Numbered from the stretch's first letter, positions 1 through 12,400 are shown. The stretch: DNA of 64,000 bases from Sapria himalayana (GCA_029783825.1 JAREIK010002645.1:2184512-2248511); one strand, 5' to 3'. Translations and numbers: made by a program. Notes: generated by a model not told the origin, from the letters alone.

Positions 1-960
1 AGCCTTCTAACACTGGTTTTGAACTCCCAAAACTCAAACACAATTTTGAAGCACCTTTCAAATATTTGAAGATCCATTTTACACCTTCCCAATTTATCTT
101 TCCTGAATTTTAGAAAAATCTACTCGCTGTACTAACAGCATGTGTAATTTCAGGTATTGTACAAACCATACAATACATAAGATTTTCCACTACTAAGGAG
201 TAAGGAATAGAGGTCATTTTTTCCTTTTTATATGTTGTAGCATGGCATAAGCTTCTGCCAAGCATAAAGTGATTGGCTAGAGGTGTACTAACTAGCTTAG
301 CATCTTTCATATTAAATCTCTCAAGCATGCATTCAACATATTGTTCTTGTGACAACCACAGTTTCTTTGTCTTTCTGTCTCTAGCAATTCGCATGCCCAA
401 CATTTATTTTGCAAGCCCTAAGTCTTTCATGTCGAAAGACTTGAACAATCTTTCTTTCAAATTGCCAATCAATCTTGAATTATTTCTTGCTATTAACATA
501 TCATCAACATAAAATAAAAGAATAATAAGTTATCATCTTTAAACTTCTCGAAATAAACATAATGATCTGCATCTATTCTCTTATACTCGTAGTTCACCAT
601 AAAGGAATTAAATTTCTTGTATCGCTGCATTGATGCTTGCTTCATCTCATAAAGAATTTTTTTTAATTTACAAATCATGAACTATTTAATTATTACTTCA
701 AATCCATCGGGTTGTGACATAAATTTTTTCATTTAAATTACTATGAAGAAAAGTAGTCTTCACATCTAACTATTCAAGCTTGAGGTCTAAACTAGCAGTC
801 AAATCCAAAACAACTTTGATAGAAGTCATTTTCACAATTGGATAGAATATCTCATCAAAATCAATATCTTTTTTCTGCCTAAAATCTTTAACTACTAAAT
901 GAGCTTTATATTTTAGTAATTTTTCATCACTGTATTTCTTCGACTTGAACACCTATTTGT
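1..960 (-). pseudogene. copia-I reverse transcriptase fragments
   Basis: Three broken open stretches make up the reverse transcriptase. 952-770 holds the N-terminal part (YKAHLVVKDFRQKK, matching the copia YKARLVAKGF motif). 678-493 holds the KLKKILYEMKQA motif (KLKKSLYGLKQAP in intact elements). 403-110 holds the LGMRIARDR...LSQEQYVECMLERF segment. The catalytic YVDD motif is readable near 510-497 but one frame away from its neighbours, which shows a frameshift. The protein would copy element RNA into cDNA; this copy cannot. Confidence 0.9.
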
Positions 961-1301
961 TCTTTAATATCTTTCTGCCCTTTGGAAGTTCCACCAACTC
1001 ATAAGATTCATTCTTTAACAAAGAATACATTTATTCCTGCATAGCTTTCATCTAGCTTACCTTATCTGTTGGAGTCTGTACTTCTTGAAAGTTCTTTTGC
1101 TCCCTTTCATCAGTAATAACCACTTATTCTGAAGGATGATACTTGGATAATGGATGACTCTTCATGTTAGTCCTTCTAATTTATGGTTCAGAAATAACTT
1201 GTTGAGGAGGCAGCTCCCCCTGCTCAACAGTTTTATCACTCTCTGGCATCTCATCATCAATCACTGTCTCTGGTGCTTTATCAACAGTCATCTCTGCTTT
1301 T

Positions 1302-1990
1302 TCATCTATAGTACCCTGTAAAGAAAAACGAATAACTAGGATCAATAACATCATTACTGATAGATTTCATCTTTTCAGTCTTCTCACAATCTAAAATCAT
1401 CTGATCTTCATAAAATATCATATCTCTACTTTTGAAAATTTTCTTTTTTACTGGGTCCCACTCCCATAATCTGTACCCAAACTTTTTATTCCCATAGACA
1501 ACAAGGATACATGGAAAAGCTTTGTCATCAAGCTTTGACCTTTTCTCTTTAGGTATATGTGCAAAAGTTGTGCACCCGAAAACCTTAAGATGTTTGTAAA
1601 CAATAACTATTCCTGTCCATACCATCTCTTGGATGTAAAACTCAAAAGGAACTGAGGGTGATCAATTTATCAAATAACAAGCAGTACGAATAGCTTCATC
1701 CCAAAATACTTTGGGTAGCTTTGTCATTTTTAGCATGTATCTTACATTCTCAATAATAGTGTGGTTCATCCTTTCTGTAACATCATTGTGTTGTGGAGTA
1801 TCGACAATTGTCTTCTCGTGTCTAATACCATGTGCAGAGCAATTATTTCTAAACTCCTTTGTATACTCATCTCTATTATCAGTATAAATATACTTCAAAA
1901 GCTTTTCTCTCTCTCTTTCAACTATTGCATGAAATTTCTAAAAAAATTGATACACTTAATCTTCGACCTTTAACAGATAAACTCATATCT
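1302..1990 (-). pseudogene. copia-I integrase fragments
   Basis: The stretch 1898-1662 carries the second catalytic Asp (YTDN) and the catalytic Glu in TPQHNDVTERMN, matching the usual TPQQNGVAERMN of copia integrases, followed by the WDEAIRTACYLIN helix. The stretch 1625-1302 continues with HLKVFGCTTFAHIPKEKRSKLD, the usual C-terminal extension. A stop and frameshift separate the two pieces. Confidence 0.9.
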
Positions 1991-2239
1991 TTCTTGATGC
2001 ATCATCAATGAATGTGATAAAATATTTATTTTCACCCAAGGACTCCACCTCAAATGGACCACAAATATAAGAATAAACCAATTCCAAAATATTAGATTTT
2101 TTTTTTGAAGATTTAGAAAATAAATTCTATGATATTTTTCAAATAAATAATAATCACAAGGATTAAGACCGTTACCTTTAGTAAAAGGAATGAGAGTCTT
2201 TTTGGCTAGAATATTAAACTTTTTTTAACTCATGTAACC

Positions 2240-2640
2240 CAATCTTTTGTGCCATAGATTTGGGGAGGAACCATCTTCAGCTGCATTCAATTTATCTCCA
2301 TAGATTTGGGGAGGAACCATCTTCAGCTGCATTCAATTTATCTCCATAGATTTTCACAACTATCTTGTAAAGTATGCTTCTAACCTTGCCTCTAGCAGCT
2401 ACTAACGAACCTTTGGTAAACTTCTATTTATCATTATCAAAGTAATACACATATCCATCCCGATCCATGGCAACTTTAAAAATAAGATTAAGACGTACGT
2501 CAGGAACATGCCGCACATTTCTCAAGATCAATGAACAACCAACATTTGTTTGTATACAAACATCACCAATACCCACAATCTTTGAGTAGCTGGTGTTATC
2601 CATCTTCACAATACCAAAGTCTCATGGCTTGTACTATGTG
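2240..2640 (-). pseudogene. copia-I protease / GAG-pre-integrase remnant
   Basis: The stretch 2609-2424 reads VGIGDVCIQTNVG...LRNVRHVPDVRLNLI, the region downstream of the aspartic-protease active site in copia polyproteins. The region 2253-2344 just 3' of it in element orientation is a perfect 46-bp tandem duplication listed separately. The active-site Asp triad is not clearly preserved. Confidence 0.75.
2253..2344. repeat. 46-bp perfect tandem duplication inside copia-I
   Basis: The unit beginning ATAGATTTGGGGAGGAACC is present twice with no mismatch and a period of 46 bp. It adds 46 bp to the pre-integrase region and so shifts the frame. Being perfect inside an otherwise decayed element, it is a recent event, either real or an assembly artefact. 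Confidence 0.9.
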
Positions 2641-2739
2641 AAGAGATATTAGGAGTAGCATGATAAGAGTCTGCTGTATCAATAATCCACAACATCATTA
2701 TCTATTACAGGTAAACATTCTTCATCTACAAAAATTAGA

Positions 2740-3578
2740 ACTGCTACATCTTCGTCAAATAAAATAGTTGTAGTAATTTCATTTTCATATTTCCTCTGAT
2801 TTTTACCTTCTTTTTATTTGTGTTTCCAAGCATAATATTTTCTTCTGATATGTCCTTCCTTACCACAATGATAACACTTTTCTCTTTCACTAGACTTTCC
2901 TCTGGATTGAGATTAGCCTTTGGATTTATCACGACATTTAGGTCCTCTATTTTTACCTATTCCACTATTCTCTATGACAAGAGCCTCGATCTCAGAATAT
3001 ATTCCTTATTCCTTTCTTCTTGCTTTTTCATTAAACAAACTATTTTTTATCATATCCATGGTTAATGTGCCATTAGGAGCAGAATTACTAAGTGAGATAA
3101 CTAAAGTATTTCAACTATCTGGAAAGTAACTCAAAAACAATATTGCTTGCAACTCATCTTCAATCTTCATTTTCATAGCATTTAACTAATTCACCAATCC
3201 TTGAAAGTCACTGGTGTGCTCTATCACGCTGTGCCTATTTCTATATTTCAAATTTACTAGCCTTCTAATCAAAGTGGCTTTATTCTATGGAGTCTTTCGT
3301 TCATAGTTGAATTCTAATTTTTTCCAAAACTCAATAGCATCAATCTTCTATGATACATGAAGAAACACACTTTGGTCTACCCACTGTCTGATTAGGGCTA
3401 CTATTTTTCTATGCATGATCTTCCATTCTATTTTTGACATATTTATAGGTTTACTTTTATCCCTATCAATAGACGCATATAAATCCTTGCAATAAAGAAT
3501 ATATTTCATTCTTTACTTTTCAATAGAATAATTAGATGAGGTTAGTCTAATCATAGTGGCTCCCAAGGATTCCTCCAT
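2740..3578 (-). pseudogene. copia-I gag with defective zinc knuckle
   Basis: The ATG at 3578 starts MEESLGATMIRLTSSNYSIEK, the typical start of plant copia gag, and is followed by a stop and then by a YILYCKDLY segment. Near 2880-2822 the zinc knuckle reads CYHCGKEGHIRRKYYAW: the first two Cys and the His of CX2CX4HX4C are present but the last Cys is Tyr. The capsid function is lost. Confidence 0.85.
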
Positions 3579-3589
3579 CTTTAAATCAA

Positions 3590-4100
3590 CACTAACCACA
3601 TATATTCACTCAAGATATTCACCGTATAAACAAAAAACTCTATATATTTATTTCTATGATTTAACCGTATAAACAAGAAGATATTCACTCAAGATAAATA
3701 CATGAGAAGGATAATTAAAAACATGAGAATGATTCTTTAAAATGAATATTCATTAACATTGTTCTACAAGACAGATTATATATCAAAAAAAAAAAAACAG
3801 AGAAGTGACATTAATTTAAAATGCAAGAAATCATGCAAGGTTTAAACGTGAGATTTCGTTTTAAACGGAAGGTTTCGTTTTAAACACAATGTTTCATTTT
3901 AAACATAAGGTTTCGTTTAAACACAAGATAAAAAATGCCTTACGTTTTTGAACTCATCAAAATCTGTCTGCCAAGGAACAGTAACAATCTGGCATTTCCT
4001 TAATTTATGTTATTTTTTCTTTTAAACCTAAAGCCCTAATGGACTTAGGATATAAAGTGGGCCGTCTAATTTGTGCTGGACCAACATTACATATTCCATG
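3590..4100. other. Non-coding stretch between copia-I and the kinesin exons
   Basis: No gene is visible. It holds two copies of a GATATTCACTCAAGATA-like direct repeat (near 3600 and 3672) and the PmeI-like array at 3840-3926. It may be the degraded 5' LTR and leader of copia-I, but no TG...CA termini were recognised. Confidence 0.5.
3840..3926. repeat. About 19-bp tandem array containing GTTTTAAAC motifs
   Basis: About four and a half imperfect copies of a 19-bp unit of the form GGTTTCGTTTTAAACACAA. Each unit contains a GTTTAAAC-like palindrome. It lies upstream of copia-I gag, where an LTR or leader would be. Confidence 0.75.
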
Positions 4101-4104
4101 TTCT

Positions 4105-4180
4105 AAGATTGTCTGACTGGTAAGGATGATCTCAGGACATGATATTTGGGTTCAAATCTAAAAAAAAAAGTTGTTTCTTC
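4105..4180 (+). repeat. tRNA-derived SINE-like fragment
   Basis: The sequence has a weak A-box-like GACTGGTAAGGATG, a good B-box-like GGGTTCAAATCT about 40 bp downstream, and then a run of A. This spacing fits the RNA polymerase III promoter of tRNA-derived SINEs. No cloverleaf folds, so it is not a tRNA gene. Confidence 0.35.
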
Positions 4181-4411
4181 TTTGATATCACAAGTCTCTC
4201 CAACAGAAACTATACATCCATTAAATTTGATTGACACCTCACACAAGATTATTTTTAAAGGTGTTACTTAATATTTGCTTTTGTTTTTTGTTGTAAATAA
4301 GAACAATCCATATCCTTTCGGTGTTTGTATTTTTAGTTTTTTAAACATGCAAAAAAATGATGGTAAATATTTTAATTCATTAAGTGATCTTCATGATTTG
4401 TGGGTACGTAG

Positions 4412-7400
4412 ATCTTGGTTCTGAGAAGGAAACAAGATAGTCATGTGCAACTTCTAAGGCAAAAGCAAAAGAGTGATGAGGCGACAAAGCGATTACAAGA
4501 GGAAATTCAAAGTATTAAGGCACAGAAGGTAAATTTAGAGTATTAAGCCATGGTTCTAACCCAAACATGTAGCTGCCACAGCCATGGTTCTAATCCTTTA
4601 TGTGGATGGATACCATAGATCTGGTTTCTTTTGTATTATCATAATTTTTCAGGTTCAGTTGCAACAAAGGATTAGATTGGAGTCTGAACAATTTCGACAG
4701 TGGAAGGCTTCTCGTGAAAAGGAACTACTACAGGTATTGCTATCTTTGTTCCCCAAATAATTCTCGTAGCATATTGTGTATTATATTTGTAAAAAAAAAA
4801 TTACTAGCTGCAAACTTTAACTGAGAAGAATTACTTCTGAAGAGACACTTTTTTTTATTCTATATGCTTACAAGCAATACCATGATTTATTTATAGGCTA
4901 TAATTTGTCATTCTAAAATTGAAAATTAAAAATCATTATCACTCATAAAAGTAATTGCCGACTTCTTGACATTTTATCTTCCGCATTAAAAATAGAGATT
5001 TAATATTTATTTAACAATATTTATTTAACAGATTTTGTGCACTTTAGTGCAATAAAAAAATATGAATCATTTGGGAAGTGTCAAATTAATGTAGGATCTC
5101 TTATCGGTCTTTCTCTGTGGGTATAGTTACGGAAGAAAGAGAGGAGGAATGAATATGAAAGGCATAAGCTGCAAGCGCTAAACTATCGCCAGAAGATGGT
5201 AAATGTTTTTCATTTCCACAATGTTTCATAATCAAGCCACCATGAAATAGGAAAAAAAAGTACAATTTTTGTGAATAAAAAAAGAACTAGATCTTGCAGC
5301 TAGTTAACTAGTTTGACAGTTGATGTATGTTTATCCATAAATGTTGTAATTTTTTAGGTGCTCCATAGAAAGACAGAAGAGGCTGCAGTAGCTACCAAGA
5401 GGTTGAAAGAACTGCTCGAAACTAGTAAATTTTCTCTTGGTGACAATCCCTGTGAGATATCAAAATCCCTTCTTATGTTTATTAATATCAAGTATGTTTG
5501 AAATTACAATATGTAAGTTTTATTTTATTGAAATTTGTAGTAATATATATTTAATATAGATAACTAATTATTAAACATATTTATATTTGATAATCATTTA
5601 AGTATTTAAATAATATCGGTAAGAAATAAACATCAACATACTACATTAAATAAGAATTTCAAAGTTAAATATATTTAAGCGAGAATAATATTAGGATGAC
5701 TAAACACCTAAAAATTAGGATTTTGCCGTTTCGGCGATGCGCCGCTACAGTGCCACGCCGCACAATTTTTCTTCACTTTTGGGGCTAGCCGAGCCTCGCC
5801 CGTCAGGCTCAACTTCTGCAGCTGTGTGGTTTCTCGCCTCGTGCCAAGGTACCATGCCCACGGGCCATGGTACCATGCTAGGTCAAAGCTGACACGAGGC
5901 CCGGTTGGCCTCGGCACGGTACAACACGATTGGTGCAGTGGACAGGCACGGCACGGGGACAGGCACGCCCGAATCATATCGTGCCTCTTGCCGGACTGGC
6001 CGGCCCAACCCGGTTGACACCTTTATGTTGGAGATCATGTATTCCTCTAATGATAAGTATCTTCTTCTAAGGGCGATAATTAGTAGGTTTGAGACTCATC
6101 AAATATTATCTCACTAATAAATATCAGGACCATGCCAATGGCCACCGTCCCAGCACGGCACGAGCTATGCCTCGGGCCGGGCATGACTTAGTTGGGCCGT
6201 GTCTCGTGCCATATCTCGTTTCGTTCTCGGGCACGACTTAGAGTGATATGTATACTCAATCTTTATGCATTAAATATTATTATTTTTATATATCAATATG
6301 CAAATTGAATTAATGCAATTATACAGCTATCACAAAAGGGCAAGGGGCAAATGGTCATGTAAGGATCTTAGTTTCCTTTTGTGTTCTAGACATGGTTTAT
6401 GCTTTTCCGTAGTGTAAGCTTGATCCAGGTGGCCATGCAGGGAAATGAGAAATTCTTGCAGCGTTGGCTTGATCACGAGCTAGAAGTGATAGTGAAAGTG
6501 CACGAAGTCCGTTATGAATATGAGAAACAAAGCCAATTGTACATAATTAATTCTACACTCAGATTTTAGAAGCAGATAGTCAGTGTATCCCATTTTTATT
6601 GGTTTTTTGTTGTTCATATTGCAAATCCGCAGGCGAGCTGTACTAGGAGAAGAGCTAGTATCTTTAAAGAAGGCAGAAGAGGTTTTGTCAAATGGCCCAA
6701 GTCCTCCAGCAGAGAATGAACTTTCTAGGTTTATAGTCCTGAATTAACTGTTTGTTTCTTGTACGTTGATTACGATTTCAACTATAGATAATGGCTGACA
6801 AATTATGGGTTCGTTTGGGCAAGTGTTTCCAGTTAGCCACCGGTGGTCACCTATTATGGCCAATGGTTAATGGTCGACACAAACTGTTGCTAGTTTACCA
6901 ATGATTATTCTTGTGATTGGAGCTAATGGGCTGCCACTTTCCAGTGCCTTTTCCACGTTGCCAGATGCAAGGGTGTCTAGGATTTCTTTGCTTGAGAACA
7001 TGATAAACATATCATCTACTTTGCTCGTGGCAATGGCTTCACAGCTTTCAGAGGCAAGAGACAGAGATCGTGGCCTTTCTAAACGTGGAAGATGGCTTCA
7101 GTTGCGTTCAATGGCAGACGCAAAAAACTTGCTTCAGTACTCGTTCAGTTCTCTGGCAGATGCAAGGTCCGTCCTACTATTGCCTTAGATCCATGTTTTT
7201 GTTTAGAAAACGAAATATATTCCTTGAGCAGAAAATTCGCTTATAATTTATAAATCCCCGAGCTTATACATGAAAGAAATGAACTTTCAGCATGCATCCT
7301 AATTAGCAGGTGTAGATTATGGGAGAAGGAAGCAGAAATCAAAGAAATGAAAGAAAAATTTAAAGAAGTTGTTTGCGTGCTGCAAAAATGGGAAACCCAG

Positions 7401-7951
7401 ATAAAAGAAGAGGAGTTTAATCCAAGAGGACAAGCTGTTATGGTTGGTTTTACCACTCTGCCTCTGATACAAGTTTCGCACGCATCGCTATGCCCATTAT
7501 TCTTACATTGTACAATTTTACTGTTAATACTATTGCAAATAACTTTTCTGGTTTAATTTCATTGCTCGCACAGAAGCAATTAAAATATTCTCAAGGAACT
7601 GCTAACTGTCAATGTAGAGACTCCGCCACGTTCGCGGATCCAAGAAGAAAGGTGAAATTCTCCTATTTTTAGGATTCAACTAGTAAATATGATTTATCTT
7701 TCTTGGAAAAATGTCATGGGGTTTAACTCTTTGAACAGATGGTACCACTCGGGCAGTTGTCCACGCGCAAAATAGCAGCTATAAAGCATGGTGGCAAGCT
7801 ATGGAGGTGGAAGCGAAGCCATCACAAATGGCTTTTACAGTTGAAGTTTAAGTGGCAGAAGCCATGGCGGCTATCAGAATTCATTAGACAGAATGAAGAA
7901 AAATTGTTTAGGGAAAAATCTAGGTCATTGGCTCTATCACATTCTAATTGA
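4412..7951 (+). CDS. KIN-4A: Kinesin-4 (KIN-4A/FRA1 type), C-terminal half, 11 exons
   Basis: FRA1-type kinesin-4 is a plus-end-directed microtubule motor acting in the cell cortex, where it affects cellulose microfibril order and wall deposition. The window holds the coiled coil and tail only. Exons: 4412-4528, 4653-4733, 5127-5198, 5358-5451, 6327-6358, 6429-6538, 6633-6728, 6894(?)-7166, 7310-7442, 7574-7651, 7739-7951. Every junction is GT-AG, phases match, and about 432 codons run without a stop to TGA at 7951. Diagnostic pieces are QLLRQKQKSDEATKRLQEEI, EQFRQWKASREKELLQ, FLQRWLDHELEV, LVAMASQLSEA, RSMADAKNLLQY and the tail KLWRWKRSHHKWLLQLKFKW. The acceptor at 6893 is the least certain. 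KIN-4A proteins are about 1030 aa, so the motor domain must lie upstream of this window, or be lost if copia-I marks a break. No codon damage is seen, suggesting a functional gene or a young pseudogene. Confidence 0.9.
5700..6025. mobile_element. hAT fragment (copy A) in a kinesin intron
   Basis: A GC-rich block ends with GGTTGACACCTTTA at 6025, a diverged form of the family terminus TTTGACACCTCTA. Its sequence 5800-6020 (TGGTTTCTCGCCTCGTGCCA and on) matches the right end of the 2.8-kb hAT at 33650-33790. No left TIR or 8-bp target duplication was found, so it is probably truncated. It lies between exons ending 5451 and starting 6327 and lengthens that intron to 875 bp. Confidence 0.75.
6125..6240. 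mobile_element. Second GC-rich hAT-like fragment in the same intron
   Basis: The block contains repeated GGCACGA/CGTGCC words like the subterminal regions of the hAT family but no TIR. It may be a displaced part of copy A or a separate insertion. Confidence 0.45.
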
Positions 7952-8543
7952 TATTCCATATCCAAATATATGTATATTTGTGGTTTTGTATATGCATGTG
8001 TGCAAAAATCTGTAGAAATATGTACAAATGTGTAGAAATATGTTTAAATACGTGAAACACCAAACCTCCATGTTCTTACATTTTAAATTCCTAATAATTC
8101 AGTCTAGATTATGGTGGTATAATCTTGATTTGATTTTAAATATTTGATTTGTTGGCATGGTTATCATCATTATCAAATCATATTTGTAATATAATTAGTA
8201 TAAGTCATGCATTTTAATTTTGTAAGTAATGTGACAATTAATTTCAATTGTAATATTTGATCGTTTTGGATTGTATATTTTGTAAGTAATGTGACAATTA
8301 AATAATGCAAAAAACTTATAATCAATGAAAAAAAAAACATAATAATATTTTTATTCATTAAAAAAAAATAATGTTCAACATCATCAATTCTACCTGATCA
8401 ATTTGATTTCTAGCAAGTATTGTATATGTTCAAAATCACATGCTTAGTCAATGTATAATAGAATTAAATTTAGTTTCATGTCAAATAAGTCTATTATCAA
8501 AATTATCTTCTAGCTCCGACAAGTTTTAAAATTGTATTGAGAA

Positions 8544-8587
<44 letters not shown>

Positions 8588-9340
8588 CTTATTGATTTAG
8601 AGAAGATATACATTAGAGTATATGTAAAGTTAATTCAATGGGCACTTAATGAAAATAAGTATCATTTTTTTTATTAATATCAATAAGGATATGTATGATT
8701 GAGTAACAATAAGTACTCACTTTGAATAGAAGACCCCAAATAAATGTTTGATTTCAATATAAATATATTAAGGATGTAGTTTAAGCTCATATATTTTGAT
8801 TTGATATTAGAAAAGCTAACAAGACATCTTTATAAAGAGATACCTTGTAGGTTATTCACTGATTATATTGTGATAATCAATAAGAATCATAAAAATCAAA
8901 GTCAAAAAATAGATAGTTGGCTTGAGGCATTAAAGAAAAAAGATTTTAGAACTATTTGATTGAAGATATAAAATCAAATTTATAATTTTAATATTGACTA
9001 TAAGTGAAAGATAATACAATTTAGATTAATATAATAGTGTCAAATTTTGAAATTATGATTATTTCTATTATTGATGGTCTATAATTTAAATGAATTGCAA
9101 AATCATAAAAAATAGTGTGGACCATTGAATAACATCAATTTGATGAAATTAATGATAATATCAAAAGTTTTATATGATAGATGAATATTAGTTTAGCAAA
9201 AAAACTATTACATGACAATTGTTATACTAATCAAACTTTATGGTTTAAAATGTTTTAGAATATTGAGATGTTACAAGATTTGATATTCATATAATAACTA
9301 TAATGGAGATACATATATTAAGATGAATATATAGGAAAAT
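7952..9340. other. AT-rich intergenic DNA after the kinesin gene
   Basis: No supported gene. It contains a 60-bp-period direct repeat (TTTTGTAAGTAATGTGACAA at about 8217 and 8277) and a (TA)n run at 8548-8582. No obvious AATAAA follows the kinesin stop closely. Confidence 0.6.
8548..8582. repeat. (TA)n microsatellite
   Basis: About 17 uninterrupted TA units. Confidence 0.95.
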
Positions 9341-9344
9341 TCAC

Positions 9345-9445
9345 CAATAACATGGTTATCTAGTTGACAAAGAGAATAAATGCTTTTATCTTATTGTCAC
9401 GAGTTTGATTCCTGGGAATGTTAGATATGCTCCATAGGATGTAAA
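9345..9445 (+). repeat. tRNA-derived SINE remnant
   Basis: A-box-like TGGTTATCTAGTTGACAAAG is followed about 45 bp later by the B-box-like CACGAGTTTGATTCCT. The spacing and sequence fit the tRNA-related head of a plant SINE; the tail is not delimited. Confidence 0.55.
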
Positions 9446-9491
9446 TTTGCTCTAGCATACTATTTGCATGTGAACATTATTTGTTCTGGCC

Positions 9492-12400
9492 TAGGAGTGT
9501 CAAATGGGTAGTATCATGCTGGCACTACCCATTTTTGGGTGACCTAGCCAGGCCATTGTGCCATGCTAGGGCAGGCAAACTCAATCATATCATGTCAGGT
9601 CGTCTAGGGTTATGCCAGATCGTGTTAGATTTATGGGCAGTGTCACCATAGGCACCATGCACCGGCCACTACTACCGCCACCACACACCGATGACCAATC
9701 ATCATTGAAACATAAACAAATATATAATATAAAATAAAAAAGAAAGGAAAACTAATTACATGTACAACAATCAACACACATTAGACATAATGTTAATGAA
9801 ACATAAGTATAATTAAAAAGACAAAAAAATAATAGCAAGGTCTAAGAGACATACATGAAATGAAAATGAGAAATAATTGTTGACAACAATAGTAAAAAAA
9901 TAATCATAAATCATAATTAATATATCGAAATCAAATCGTATCATATCAAAATGATAACTATAAAATAACTATAATATCAACAAACAATAATCAATCTCGA
10001 TGTCAATCGATGTCTGTATATAAATCATCATCATCATGTAAACATCTGATAGTATCACTAGTGGTTACCTCAATATCATCTAAGTTCCACAAATCATCAT
10101 CTGCTAGTAACTCTTGTGCTTATGGTCCTGCTGTATTTTTAATGTCCAACCTCGAATATTTCCAGTCTTTCATGTATGCAAGTGCCCCAATGATATATAG
10201 CCATAGTTTTGATCTCCTATCTGAAATGATATTAGCTATAACAGAAAAAGTAAACTCAAATGTTATGCTAGATATTGTAGAAGTTAATAGATCCTGTGAT
10301 ATCTTAGACAACATGATATAGGTGGATTCATTTAATTTCTACTATAGTAAATTATCAAAGTTTTTATTATTATTATTATGTGATAGGATTGAGTAGTAAT
10401 TATTATATAAGTATTGAGATAACTCACTTTTATTCGATGGACCACCTAGTCATTTTTCTCTCACTAATTAAATGGAAAAGTTATCATCTCTGAATAAGGT
10501 GTCTATGTCTATAATCAGAGTCTGACTACAACTACTACCATACCTAATGTTGTAGTATAAAAATAAGTCAGTCAATTTTTCATGGATAAAATATCTAGGT
10601 TAGTAGCCTTGGTTCATGCATATGGATATGTATATAAAAATATTCTTTACCCCTTTTACCTTAACCTTGGGATCCATGCAGGAAGCCGGGTAATAAAGAT
10701 ATGGAATGGTAAACTAGTACTTTATTTATTTTATTTTTATCTCAATGCTCATGGAACAAAATGTAAAATGACCTCAAAACTTGCTAAACATGCTACTAAT
10801 ATTACATATGCACCCAAGTGTAATGCAAGTGATGCAAGTATATACAGACAAACACATGTTCATCATGTCATAAAAATATACAAAATTTTCATAAAAAAAA
10901 TTATTGATCATATTCAGTGTCATTAATACTAAATTCATCACTCTTACTATTGATTTAGTCATTTATAACATGTTTGTATCCAAAATATGACTCCAATATT
11001 GTGTAAGTATAATTTCAACAGTGTCTCACATCCATTTGAAATTTCTTCTTATTTAAACCTACAGATAAACATAGACTACCAAACTCTTGTTGTCTACAAA
11101 ACATCCTAAGATCTTTTAGTGAGTTTCTTATTTTTTTTCTAATGTTGGAAAAATAATATTGATCCTCACTTATACTATCAAGTTAATAATGTGATATATG
11201 GACTTAAAGTAAAAAATTTTACATAATGGCCCATCTCTAATGGTCCTAACAAATATACTAATTATGACTTCATTATTAGATAAATTATCAATATAAACCT
11301 AAATATCTTATTGTGAATGTTATATTCGCTAAATATTCTTATAATGATCTCATATATGATAGGGCCATTATGAGAATGGAGAATCTTAAGAAATCCAAAA
11401 AAATTTTTATTAAGTTTCAATATATAATCTACATAGTAAGCAATGAAGTATGTAAATGATGCATTGTCATGACTAGTCTAAATAACGGATATTATGGATA
11501 CTGATTCACTATATTTCCTAAATTTATTAATTATTAATTATTTTTCTAACTTATAATATTTAATTATGTTGTTCCTACTTATGGACCTGTGAATTTTATG
11601 ATAAGTAGGCTGAGATTAAGTATTTATGATACTGACTATCCTATGATCCTCAAAGAATCTAATCGGAAGAATTATAATTATAATTAGTTTGGTCATGTAT
11701 TTGCTCCATTGATTATTCTGGTATATGAACGGAGTCAAAGAAGCTGAATTAGATCTAGTTTCAAAAATCCTTCCGCTCATGCTCGGTTGGGTTTGTTTTG
11801 AATTCCACTATGTTTTTTGGTGTATTGATTGACATGCCTTTTTAGGTGCCCCGTGCCAATTGTACTCTTACATCTCTATATTTTTTGAAATATATATATT
11901 GTACTGATTCTTCATTGACAACCCTAGAATTTTTTATTTTTTCTTATCATAAAGTGAATCCAAATAACTTAAGTTCTAATTTTTTATTTTTTGGGCATTT
12001 GAGTTTGGATCGAGACCTTTTGAAAAAACATGATTTTAGCCTTGAACCTTTCCATGGGGTTATCATTATTATTCATATATAAATCAATATTAATTTCATT
12101 ATCATTATATTTACTATTAGCCATTGGTTATTTTTTTTTTGTTTATGTTTAAAAATAATTAACAAAGTCTAATTTTTATAAGCAACCAAAAAAAATATTT
12201 GGATTCTAATACCTTTAGGCATTAGCATAACCACAATTGGAGGTACTATTTTGTTCTAGTTTTCAACTATGAAATGACAGACCCACAACCACAATCTCGT
12301 AGAGAGAGAAAATCAGAGAATAAAAAAACTCTAAATTATATTTTAAGATTTGAGAATGAGAGAAAATATTCGTAGAGAGAGCACAGATCAAAAGAAATGA

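Larger units (their letters stand above)
1..3578 (-). mobile_element. Ty1/copia retrotransposon (copia-I), decayed internal region
   Basis: Read on the minus strand the domains come in copia order: gag start at 3578, zinc knuckle near 2880-2822, protease and GAG-pre-integrase near 2640-2240, integrase near 1990-1300, and reverse transcriptase from about 960 to beyond base 1. The order protease-integrase-RT defines Ty1/copia rather than Ty3/gypsy. Stops and frameshifts break every domain, so this is a fossil. The 3' part (RNase H and 3' LTR) lies outside the window. No clear tRNA-Met primer-binding site or LTR edge is visible between 3590 and 4100. It lies 5' of the kinesin exons and on the opposite strand, so it may sit inside an upstream intron of that gene. 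Confidence 0.92.

Noticed and set aside
8800..8960. Possible Ty3/gypsy RNase H remnant
   Set aside because: A faint resemblance to the TDHKSL...RRWLE region is broken by stops and too weak to separate from AT-rich chance.
9345..9445. A tRNA gene
   Set aside because: A- and B-box-like words are present but acceptor and anticodon stems do not pair, so it is called a SINE remnant. The same was decided for 4105-4180, 26810-26880, 35080-35165 and 45905-45990.
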